From the NCBI GenBank assembly GCA_031119515.1, contig JAVHXR010000191.1, positions 1 to 5,897 of the forward strand: a DNA stretch of 5,897 nt, written 5' to 3'. This DNA comes from Propionicimonas sp. (GTDB lineage: Bacteria > Actinomycetota > Actinomycetes > Propionibacteriales > Propionibacteriaceae). Made by a program: the position numbers and the translations under genes. This document shows positions 1 to 4,564 of this stretch, in pieces. The notes under the pieces are model-generated. The model did no database searches and had not been told where the DNA came from. It saw nothing but the letters and a program-made list of their open reading frames with translations. Positions within the stretch are counted from its first letter, which is position 1, and each line of letters opens with the position of its first letter.

Positions 1-875
1 GTGTACGGGTTCATCCGCTCGCCGGTGGAGGACCGCGGCAGCAGCCGCATGAAGACCTCGAGGTCGGCGAACGTCGGCAGCACCTTCTCGATCCCGACGA
101 CGCTGATCAGGGTCTCGGGCAGGGTGAGGCACATCCTGCCGTTGCCCTCGGACTCGACCACGACCAGGGTGCCGGTGTCGGCGATGGCGAAGTTCGCCCC
201 CGAGATGCCGACCCTGGCGCGCAGGAACTTCTCCCGCAGGTGGGTGCGGGCGGCGGCGGCGAGGACGGGCGGGTCGTTGGACAGGTCCTCGGGTGCGGGG
301 GTGCCGTACTGGTGCATCTCCCGCAGGAAGATCTCGCGGACCTCGGAACGGTTCCGGTGGATCGCGGGCACAAGGATGTGGGAGGGACGGTCGTGGCCCA
401 GCTGCACGATCAGCTCGGCGAGGTCGGTCTCCCAGGCCGCGATCCCCGCCTCCTCCAGGGCCTCGTTCATGTCGATCTCCTGGGTGGCCATCGACTTGAC
501 CTTGACCACCTCGTCGACCCCGGTCGCCCTGACCAGCCCGACGATGATCCGGTTGGCCTCCTCGGCGTCGCGCGCCCAGTGGACGGTCGCGCCGTTGGCG
601 GTCAGGTTGTCCTCCAGCTGCGCCAGGTAGGCGTCCATGTGGCGACCCATCCGGTTCTTGACCGCCTCCCCGGCCGAGCGGAGTTCCTCCCACTCAGGGA
701 CTTCGGAGGCTCGCAGCACCCGCTTGTTGCGGATCGTCCGGGTGGCGTTGGACAGGTTGCGGCGCAGCTGGCCGTTGGCCAGTTGCGCCCTGGCGTTGAC
801 CGGGAAGGCCGGCATCCCGAGGAAGGTCCCGGGCGGCGGCGCCGGAGTACGGCGCTGTGGCTGGGTAGTGGTCAC
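1..875 (-). CDS. lutB: LutB, lactate utilisation iron-sulfur protein (partial, N-terminal 291 residues)
   Basis: This is the N-terminal part of LutB (YkgF family), the subunit of the cytoplasmic LutABC complex that oxidises L-lactate to pyruvate. The reading frame is open from a GTG at 875 to the left edge, so the C-terminal ferredoxin-type Fe-S region lies outside the window. What is visible is the LUD domain. Its family hallmark is around residues 224-268, with the blocks GISGANFAIADTGT, ESEGNGRMC and LPETLISVVGIEKVLPT. Residues 119-140 (GVDEVVKVKSMATQEIDMN) also match the family. The start is fixed by a GGAGGG ribosome binding site about six bases upstream and by the GTGA overlap with the lutA stop, which implies translational coupling. 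The protein is longer at the N terminus than I remember for Bacillus LutB, with a Pro-rich stretch at residues 5-16. The family call is firm. Function is inferred from the family and from the lutA neighbour. Confidence 0.93.
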   Translation of the reverse strand, partial: MTTTQPQRRTPAPPPGTFLGMPAFPVNARAQLANGQLRRNLSNATRTIRNKRVLRASEVPEWEELRSAGEAVKNRMGRHMDAYLAQLEDNLTANGATVHWARDAEEANRIIVGLVRATGVDEVVKVKSMATQEIDMNEALEEAGIAAWETDLAELIVQLGHDRPSHILVPAIHRNRSEVREIFLREMHQYGTPAPEDLSNDPPVLAAAARTHLREKFLRARVGISGANFAIADTGTLVVVESEGNGRMCLTLPETLISVVGIEKVLPTFADLEVFMRLLPRSSTGERMNPY

Positions 876-1630
876 CTGACCCCTCCTTCCGTCCTGGCGA
901 GGACCTCGGCCAAGTGGATCGGCTTCACGCCGGAGTTCTGGCGGCTGAGCAGCCCGCCGATGTGCATCAGGCAGGAGTTGTCGCCGGTGATGACGTACTC
1001 CGCGCCACTGTCGATCACGTTGCGTGCCTTGTCGGCTCCCATCGCGACCGAGACGTCCGGGTTCTTGATCGAGAAGGTGCCGCCGAATCCACAGCACTGG
1101 TCGGAGTCGGTCAGCTCGAGCACCTGGATGCCCCTGACCGCCTTCAGCAGCTGCAGCGGACGGTCGCCGACCTTGGCCACCCGGACCGAGTGGCAGGTCG
1201 GGTGGTAGGTCACCTTGTGCGGGAAGTACCCGCCGACATCGGTGACGCCCATCACGTCCACCACGAACTCGGTGAACTCGTAGGTGCGCGGGACGATCGC
1301 CTCGACCTGCTCGACCAGCCGGTCGTCGCCGGCGTGCCGGGCCAGCATCGGGTGCTGGTGGCGGACCGAGCCGGCGCACGAACCGGACGGCGCGACGATG
1401 TAGTCGTAGCCCTCGAACGCCTCCACGTAGGCCCTGACCGCCGGGACGGCGGCGTCGAAGTAGCCGGTGTTGGTGAACATCTGACCGCAGCAGGTCTGCG
1501 CCATCGGGAACTCGACGGTGCACCCCAGCCGCTCGAGGACGGTCACCACGGCCTTCGGCGTGTCGGGGAACATCATGTCGTTGATGCAGGTGGCGAACAG
1601 CGCCACCCGCGGGCCGTTGGCAGTGCTCAC
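872..1630 (-). CDS. lutA: LutA, lactate utilisation protein with two CCG domains
   Basis: LutA (YkgE family) is a cytoplasmic subunit of the LutABC L-lactate oxidation system and resembles the glycolate oxidase/heterodisulfide reductase cysteine-rich subunits. With the start used here it has 252 residues, close to the roughly 240 usual for the family. Two cysteine-rich CCG modules are visible. The first holds Cys15, Cys47-Cys48 (TCCGQMFTNTGY) and Cys85 (PSGSC). The second holds Cys146 (HPTCHS), Cys179-Cys180 (QCCGFGGTF) and Cys220 (NSCLMHIGG). These are the expected ligands for an unusual Fe-S cluster or redox site. Two in-frame GTGs exist. The outer one at 1636 directly abuts the AAGGGG Shine-Dalgarno sequence, whereas the inner one at 1630 is six bases away, so the inner is preferred. 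The gene is first in the lut operon, behind the promoter at 1709-1737, and overlaps lutB by four bases. The family call is secure and the exact start is less so. Confidence 0.95.
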   Translation of the reverse strand: MSTANGPRVALFATCINDMMFPDTPKAVVTVLERLGCTVEFPMAQTCCGQMFTNTGYFDAAVPAVRAYVEAFEGYDYIVAPSGSCAGSVRHQHPMLARHAGDDRLVEQVEAIVPRTYEFTEFVVDVMGVTDVGGYFPHKVTYHPTCHSVRVAKVGDRPLQLLKAVRGIQVLELTDSDQCCGFGGTFSIKNPDVSVAMGADKARNVIDSGAEYVITGDNSCLMHIGGLLSRQNSGVKPIHLAEVLARTEGGVR

Positions 1631-1690
1631 GAGCACCCCCTTCCGGAGTCGCCGGCCACCTCGGCGATGAGGCGGTCCGGGTTGGTCTAT

Positions 1691-1701
1691 TGGTCAGACC
1701 A
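1691..1701. promoter_or_regulatory. Operator for the GntR/FCD regulator (LldR/LutR-type site)
   Basis: TGGTCAGACCA is a perfect 5-1-5 palindrome and fits every fixed position of TNGTNNNACNA, the operator pattern known for FadR-subfamily GntR regulators including the lactate regulator LldR. It lies immediately downstream of the lut -10 box, spanning roughly +1 to +12 of the predicted transcript, and between two divergent genes, one of which encodes a regulator of just this subfamily. TTGGTC also occurs at 1682-1687, eight bases before the copy that opens the palindrome (1690-1695). This gives a partial second half-site and an overlapping inverted repeat GGTCT (1684-1688)/AGACC (1696-1700). Binding by the adjacent regulator is inferred. 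Confidence 0.78.
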
Positions 1702-1708
1702 TATGGAG

Positions 1709-1737
1709 AAGGTAAGCCGAGCCCCCGGCGGAGTCAA
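1709..1737 (-). promoter_or_regulatory. Promoter of the lutAB operon
   Basis: Read on the minus strand, TTGACT (1737-1732) is followed after exactly 17 bases by TACCTT (1714-1709). This is a good match to the primary sigma factor pattern TTGACA-N17-TAnnnT. The predicted start of transcription is near 1702, leaving a leader of about 72 bases before the lutA GTG. The palindromic operator at 1691-1701 begins right at the predicted start, which suits a repressor blocking RNA polymerase. The call rests on sequence match and position only. Confidence 0.72.
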
Positions 1738-1757
1738 GCGATTCGGATTTATGCGCA

Positions 1758-1777
1758 ATCAGTCTCGCATTACTGAT
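1758..1777. repeat. Inverted repeat ATCAGT-N8-ACTGAT upstream of gntR
   Basis: Two perfect six-base arms, at 1758-1763 and 1772-1777, flank an eight-base spacer. The site lies in a conspicuously AT-richer stretch (about 1739-1780), 36 bases before the gntR ATG, where the gntR promoter should be. It does not fit the TNGTNNNACNA pattern, so it is either a site for another regulator or chance. I could not assign a convincing -35/-10 pair for gntR. TTTATG (1748-1753) with TACTGA (1771-1776) is the best, and it is weak. Confidence 0.35.
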
Positions 1778-1812
1778 CGACCCACCAGCACGGACGGGTG
1801 CCGGGGGGCACA

Positions 1813-2538
1813 ATGGGCGCCATGGAGACCGATCCCGCCCGCGACGGCGTCCGCGCCTACCAGGTCGTGCTGCAGCACATCGAGGCCGGAATCCTCGACG
1901 GGAGCTACCGCAAGGGCGATCTCCTGCCGCCCGAGCGCGACCTGGCAGCGCACCTGAACGTCGGACGCTCCGCTGTCCGCGAGGCGATGCGGGTGCTCCA
2001 GACGCAGGGCCTGATCACCGCGAGCACCGGGCGCGGCGGGGGCACCCGGCTGACCCCCACCCAGGGCGACGCGCTGGCGCGGATCTTCCGGCTGCACCTG
2101 GCGATCTCGGGCGCCGGGATCGGCGACCTCACCGAGACCAGGGTGGCGCTGGAGCGGTCCTCGGCCGTGATCGCCGCCCAGCAGGTGAACCTGCGGACGC
2201 TGCGCGACCTGACGGCGACGATCACCGCGATGCGGCAGGCGACCACGGTGGAGGAGTTCAACGCCCTCGACACCGAGTTCCACGTCCAGCTCGCCCGGGC
2301 CGGGCGCAACGATCTGGTGGCCGACCTCACGGTCGCCATCCGGGAGGCCGTGCGGGAGCCGATCCGGACCGCCTCGGAGCAGATGGACGACTGGGCGGAC
2401 TTCCGCCTGACCCTGATCGCCGAGCACGAGCGCATCCTGGAGGCGATCGCGTCCGCCGACGCCGAGCAGGCGGCCGCCGCGATGGAGGCCCACATCCGCC
2501 GGGCCTACGCCGTGCTGGCCGACCCCGCCGAGCACTGA
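1813..2538 (+). CDS. GntR family transcriptional regulator, FadR/FCD subfamily (LldR/LutR-like)
   Basis: This is a 241-residue DNA-binding repressor. Residues 13-82 form the GntR winged helix. They include the conserved LPPERDLAAHLNVGRS segment, the recognition helix around VGRSAVREAMRVLQ (50-63), and a Gly/Arg-rich wing (TGRGGGTRL, 72-80). Residues about 88-235 form an all-helical FCD ligand domain. Its likely metal ligands are Asp153 and His157 (ALDTEFH), His205 (AEHERI) and His227 (MEAHIRR), the Asp-His-His-His set of this family. The effector is usually an organic acid. Given the divergent lutAB genes and the LldR-type operator between them, L-lactate is the likely inducer. The ATG at 1813 is chosen because a G-rich Shine-Dalgarno run (1803-1808) precedes it by four to six bases. 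A GTG at 1798 and an ATG at 1822 are alternatives. Autoregulation is plausible. Target and ligand are inferred. Confidence 0.93.
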   Translation: MGAMETDPARDGVRAYQVVLQHIEAGILDGSYRKGDLLPPERDLAAHLNVGRSAVREAMRVLQTQGLITASTGRGGGTRLTPTQGDALARIFRLHLAISGAGIGDLTETRVALERSSAVIAAQQVNLRTLRDLTATITAMRQATTVEEFNALDTEFHVQLARAGRNDLVADLTVAIREAVREPIRTASEQMDDWADFRLTLIAEHERILEAIASADAEQAAAAMEAHIRRAYAVLADPAEH

Positions 2539-2592
2539 CACGGCCGGATCGTCCCTGACCGGGGACCGGGGGCAACGCATCCCGGTGGGTGA

Positions 2593-2608
2593 CCGGCGGG
2601 CCCGCCGG
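2593..2608 (+). terminator. Possible terminator hairpin downstream of gntR
   Basis: CCGGCGGG is followed directly by CCCGCCGG, a perfect 16-base palindrome starting 55 bases after the gntR stop. As RNA it could form a six-pair all-GC stem with a GGCC loop. No U-run follows, so it would be a U-less hairpin of the kind often proposed in high-GC actinomycetes. A smaller GTCCC/GGGAC repeat lies between it and the stop codon. Being symmetric, it could act in either direction. Confidence 0.4.
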
Positions 2609-2667
2609 ACGGGGTGGTCGCGGGCCCGGGCAGGGACGCTGCCGTGGTCCCCCGCCGCGAACACCGA

Positions 2668-2699
2668 AGCGCCGGCCGCCCCGAGGGGCGACCGGCGCT
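2668..2699 (-). terminator. Probable terminator hairpin of the rpsF-ssb-rpsR-rplI cluster
   Basis: Arms AGCGCCGG (2668-2675) and CCGGCGCT (2692-2699) pair perfectly. After one mismatch the stem continues for six more pairs up to a four-base CGAG loop. It lies 12 bases beyond the rplI stop codon, the right place for the end of the minus-strand ribosomal transcript. On that strand the hairpin is followed by TTCGGTGTTCGC, which is mildly T-rich but not a true U-tract. It could also serve as a bidirectional terminator for gntR read-through. Confidence 0.62.
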
Positions 2700-2711
2700 C
2701 GTGGTACCGGG

Positions 2712-3158
2712 TCAGGCGGCGGTGACGGCCACCGTGATGTGGGCGACGACACCGGAGGTCAGCTTGACACCGACGGTGTGGTCGCCGACGGTCTTGATCG
2801 GCTTGGCGATCTCGATCGCCCGCTTGTCGAGGGCGGGGCCGCCGGCCTTCTTCACCGCGAGGGTGAGGTCGGCCGCAGTGACAGCACCGAACAGCCGGCC
2901 GGTGTTGCCGGCCTGCGCGGGCAGGGTCACCTTGAGGGCCTCCAGCTGGGAGCGCACCTCCTTGGCGTGGTCGATCGAGCGGATCTCGCGGGCGTCGCGG
3001 GCCCGCTTGATGCCGTCGATCTGCTTCTCGGCGCCCTTGGTCCAGGCGATCGCGAAGCCGCGCGGCAGCAGGTAGTTACGGCCGTAGCCGTCCTTCACCT
3101 CGACGATGTCACCGGGGATGCCCAGGTGGTCGACGGCGCCAGTCAGGATCAACTTCAT
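2712..3158 (-). CDS. rplI: Ribosomal protein bL9
   Basis: bL9 binds 23S rRNA near the base of the L1 stalk and helps keep translation in frame. The 148-residue length is typical. The N-terminal rRNA-binding domain carries the family signature around residues 13-36, with GDIVEVKDGYGRNYLLPRG conserved. A long, charged connecting helix follows at about 41-75, then the C-terminal domain at about 80-148, which includes NTGRLFGAVTAADL. The ATG at 3158 has an AAAGGA ribosome binding site seven bases upstream. The site lies just before the rpsR stop-to-start gap of 14 bases, so the two genes are almost certainly co-transcribed and perhaps translationally linked. It is the last gene of the cluster, with a hairpin just downstream. 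Nothing about the protein is unusual. Confidence 0.98.
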   Translation of the reverse strand: MKLILTGAVDHLGIPGDIVEVKDGYGRNYLLPRGFAIAWTKGAEKQIDGIKRARDAREIRSIDHAKEVRSQLEALKVTLPAQAGNTGRLFGAVTAADLTLAVKKAGGPALDKRAIEIAKPIKTVGDHTVGVKLTSGVVAHITVAVTAA

Positions 3159-3172
3159 GTCTGAATCCTTTC

Positions 3173-3412
3173 TCAGCGAGCCGTGGAGGCGTAGGGCAGC
3201 AGGGCGACCTCGCGGGCGTTCTTCACCGCGATGGCGACCTTGCGCTGCTCCTGCACCGAGAGGCCGGTGACACGACGGGCGCGGATCTTGCCGCGCTCGG
3301 AGATGAACTTCCGCAGCGTGGCGGTGTCCTTGTAATCGATGTGGCCGATGCGAATCGACTTCGCCGGCACGATCTTCTTCTTGTTCACAGGCTTGCGCTG
3401 TGACGAGGCCAT
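3173..3412 (-). CDS. rpsR: Ribosomal protein bS18, cysteine-free (zinc-independent) form
   Basis: bS18 is a small-subunit protein that pairs with bS6 on the 30S platform. The 79 residues include the diagnostic core IDYKDTATLRKFISERG (25-41), then KIRARRVTG, and NAREVALLPY near the end. The start ATG has AAGGAG nine bases upstream. The protein contains no cysteine. Many actinomycete S18 proteins carry a CxxC pair before the IDYKD block and a further Cys in the RRVTGNC segment, and bind zinc. Here those places read IRIG and RRVTGLS. This is therefore the C-minus type, which in several actinomycetes is the second, Zur-controlled copy. Here it sits in the standard rpsF-ssb-rpsR-rplI position. Whether a zinc-binding paralogue exists elsewhere cannot be seen. 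Confidence 0.97.
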   Translation of the reverse strand: MASSQRKPVNKKKIVPAKSIRIGHIDYKDTATLRKFISERGKIRARRVTGLSVQEQRKVAIAVKNAREVALLPYASTAR

Positions 3413-3439
3413 TGTGGTGCTCTCCTTGGTTTCGAAAGC

Positions 3440-3453
3440 CCGGCCGAAGCCGG
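3440..3453 (-). other. UUCG-tetraloop hairpin in the ssb-rpsR spacer
   Basis: On the minus strand CCGGC-TTCG-GCCGG forms a five-pair stem closed by a C(UUCG)G tetraloop, one of the most stable RNA loops known. It lies in the 84-base gap after ssb, 12 bases before the rpsR ribosome binding site. TTTCGAAA (3430-3437), an eight-base palindrome, follows it. Possible roles are partial termination, transcript processing or protection of the 3' end of the ssb message. None is shown by sequence alone. Confidence 0.5.
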
Positions 3454-3496
3454 AATGTGCCTAGCCCGTAGGGCAGGTGTTACGTGGATGACGCGA

Positions 3497-4000
3497 TCAG
3501 AACGGGGGTTCTTCGCTCTGGGCCTGGGCCCAGGGATCACTCCCGCCGGAACGCTCGCTCGAGCCGCCGCCGCTGTTGCCGCCCCAGTTGGAGCCGCCGG
3601 CCGAGGACTGGCCTCCGCCGTAGTTGCCGCCGCCACCCTGGGTGCGGGTGACCTTGGCCGTGGCGTACTTGAGCGCGGGACCGATCTCCTCGACATCGAC
3701 CTCGAAAACCGTCCGCTTCTCGCCCTCGCGGGTTTCGTAGGAGCGGGAGCGGAGCCGGCCCTGGACGATGACCCGCATCCCCTTGGTGAGGGATTCGGCA
3801 ACGTTCTCGGCCGCCTGCCGCCACACGGCGCAGTTGAGGAACATGGCGTCGCCGTCCTTCCACTCGTTCGCCTGGCGGTCGAACGTGCGCGGCGTCGAGG
3901 CGACGGTGAAGTTCGCCACGGGTGCCCCCGAGGGGGTGAAGCGCAGTTCGGGATCCGCGGTCAGGTTCCCGACGAGGGTGATCAGGGTTTCGCCAGCCAT
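3497..4000 (-). CDS. ssb: Single-stranded DNA-binding protein SSB
   Basis: SSB coats single-stranded DNA during replication, repair and recombination and recruits partner enzymes through its C-terminal tip. The 167-residue protein has an N-terminal OB fold at about 4-113, including LVGNLTADPELRFTPSG, the aromatic DNA-contact positions Trp47 and Trp60 (NCAVWRQAAENV), and GMRVIVQGRLRSRSY. A flexible Gly/Ser/Asn-rich linker follows at about 121-153. The tail has DPWAQAQ and ends in the acidic EEPPF, the conserved protein-interaction tip, so the protein is intact. The ATG at 4000 has only a weak purine-rich ribosome binding site (GAAAGA about eight bases upstream). This is poorer than those of its neighbours, and translation may depend on the upstream gene or mRNA structure. 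The rpsF-ssb-rpsR order is the usual actinomycete one. The 81- and 84-base spacers either side are wide for an operon. Confidence 0.98.
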   Translation of the reverse strand: MAGETLITLVGNLTADPELRFTPSGAPVANFTVASTPRTFDRQANEWKDGDAMFLNCAVWRQAAENVAESLTKGMRVIVQGRLRSRSYETREGEKRTVFEVDVEEIGPALKYATAKVTRTQGGGGNYGGGQSSAGGSNWGGNSGGGSSERSGGSDPWAQAQSEEPPF

Positions 4001-4043
4001 TTTTCGTGTCTTTCGGAGTCGGACGTCTGCTGGGACTCAGCCT

Positions 4044-4059
4044 GTCAGGTTGCCCTGAC
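4044..4059 (-). other. GNRA-tetraloop hairpin in the rpsF-ssb spacer
   Basis: On the minus strand GTCAGG-GCAA-CCTGAC is a perfect six-pair stem with a GCAA loop, a member of the very stable GNRA class. It lies in the 81-base gap between the rpsF stop and the ssb ATG, 43 bases before the ssb start. It has no U-tract, so it is not an obvious terminator. A pause, processing or stability element that separates rpsF and ssb expression is possible. Confidence 0.45.
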
Positions 4060-4081
4060 GTTTGGGAGACCCAGCCGGCAA

Positions 4082-4372
4082 TCAGTGGGTGTCCGGGCGA
4101 ATGACCTTCGTCCGCATGATCTGCTCGTTCAGGGTGAACTGGCGGTCCAGTTCCTTCACGACGGCAGGCTCGGCGGTGAGGTCGATGACGGCGTAGATGC
4201 CTTCCGACTTCTTGCGGATGTCGTAGGCGAGCCGACGCCGGCCCCAGATGTCCAGGTTGTCGACGGTGCCGCCGGCCTTCGTGAAAGCCGCGAGGGGCTT
4301 CTCCAGCAGGCCGTTCACCTGGCGATCGTCGACGTCAGGGTCGATGATGACCATGACTTCATACTTGCGCAT
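4082..4372 (-). CDS. rpsF: Ribosomal protein bS6
   Basis: bS6 is a small-subunit platform protein that binds 16S rRNA as a pair with bS18. The 96-residue length is normal. Family features are the opening MRKYEVMVIIDPD, the GGTVDNLDIWGRRRLAYDI segment (about 34-52), KKSEGIYAVIDL (about 54-65) and FTLNEQIMRTKVIR (79-92). The frame is open further upstream to 4447, but the ATG at 4372 is chosen. It gives the canonical N terminus and has a GGTGGAG ribosome binding site seven bases away, while the upstream extension coincides with a structured leader and has no homology I recognise. It is the first gene of the cluster. Its leader may bind the S6:S18 pair, which would let the products repress their own synthesis. 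Confidence 0.98.
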   Translation of the reverse strand: MRKYEVMVIIDPDVDDRQVNGLLEKPLAAFTKAGGTVDNLDIWGRRRLAYDIRKKSEGIYAVIDLTAEPAVVKELDRQFTLNEQIMRTKVIRPDTH

Positions 4373-4384
4373 ACGCGAACTCCA

Positions 4385-4430
4385 CCTCCTCTGGTCTAGA
4401 GCGGCTACGGGCGCTTCCCGTAGCAGGAGG
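4385..4430 (-). promoter_or_regulatory. Candidate S6:S18-type autoregulatory leader of rpsF
   Basis: In the minus-strand transcript, CCTCCT (4430-4425) is exactly complementary to AGGAGG (4390-4385) beside the rpsF start. The two would enclose an eight-pair stem GCTACGGG/CCCGTAGC (4424-4404) with a five-base AAGCG loop, and a 13-base unpaired 3' bulge (4403-4391). CCG falls at the junction of the inner stem and the bulge (4404-4402). The known S6:S18 leader motif has an outer stem, an asymmetric loop with a conserved CCG, and an inner stem. This layout agrees, and the outer stem would hide the ribosome binding region. The fold is by eye. Assignment to the family is inference. Confidence 0.5.
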
Positions 4431-4510
4431 GCGTATCGATCGGCCACCGGAGGACCGGCAGCCAGCGGCTAAGCCTACCGGCCAGGCCGGGGGGCGCCTA
4501 ATTGCGCCTC

Positions 4511-4539
4511 TGGACCGACGGCCTCCGGTGACCTACCGT
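4511..4539 (+). promoter_or_regulatory. Possible promoter of the secreted repeat protein gene
   Basis: TGGACC (4511-4516) is followed after 17 bases by TACCGT (4534-4539). This is a moderate -35 (four of six matches to TTGACA) and a -10 fitting TAnnnT. Transcription would start near 4546, giving a leader of about 19 bases that contains the GGGAGG ribosome binding site. The -10 lies inside the inverted repeat at 4532-4549. No comparably good promoter was found for rpsF in the shared spacer. TAGGCT (4477-4472, minus strand) is a weak candidate -10 for it. Confidence 0.38.
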
Positions 4540-4549
4540 GCTGGGTAGG
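4532..4549. repeat. Inverted repeat CCTACC-N6-GGTAGG over the -10/start region
   Basis: Perfect six-base arms CCTACC (4532-4537) and GGTAGG (4544-4549) flank six bases. The repeat overlaps the proposed -10 and start site of the plus-strand secreted protein gene, so it could be an operator. CCTACCG recurs at 4474-4480, next to the perfect palindrome CCGGCC-A-GGCCGG (4478-4490), on the rpsF side of the spacer. No regulator family can be named from it. Confidence 0.35.
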
Positions 4550-4564
4550 CCCCCGGGAGGTCCC

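Larger units (their letters stand above)
2539..2711. other. Convergent intergenic region between gntR and rplI
   Basis: This 173-base spacer separates the plus-strand gntR from the minus-strand ribosomal cluster. I see no credible short gene in it. It is very GC-rich and holds two strong inverted repeats, listed separately, which probably end transcription from either side. The long frames that cross it on either strand have no family resemblance and overlap real genes. Confidence 0.6.

Noticed and set aside
1..1208. Long plus-strand open frames opposite lutB and lutA
   Set aside because: Their translations are low-complexity and resemble no family, while the minus strand gives clear LutB and LutA sequences with ribosome binding sites.
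1631..1636. lutA start at the outer GTG (1636)
   Set aside because: The Shine-Dalgarno run touches this codon with no spacing. The in-frame GTG at 1630 is six bases from it and fits better, though this is not certain.
1759..2752. Minus-strand frames across gntR and the following spacer
   Set aside because: They are Arg/Pro/Gly-rich antisense shadows of the regulator gene and carry no recognisable motif.
3503..3640. Gly/Ser-rich repetitive coding sequence at the end of ssb
   Set aside because: It is the normal disordered linker of actinomycete SSB. It leads to an intact acidic tip and is not a separate repeat element.
4373..4447. N-terminal extension of bS6 from an upstream ATG at 4447
   Set aside because: It adds 25 non-homologous residues and runs through the structured leader. 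The ATG at 4372 gives the canonical MRKYE start with a well-spaced ribosome binding site.
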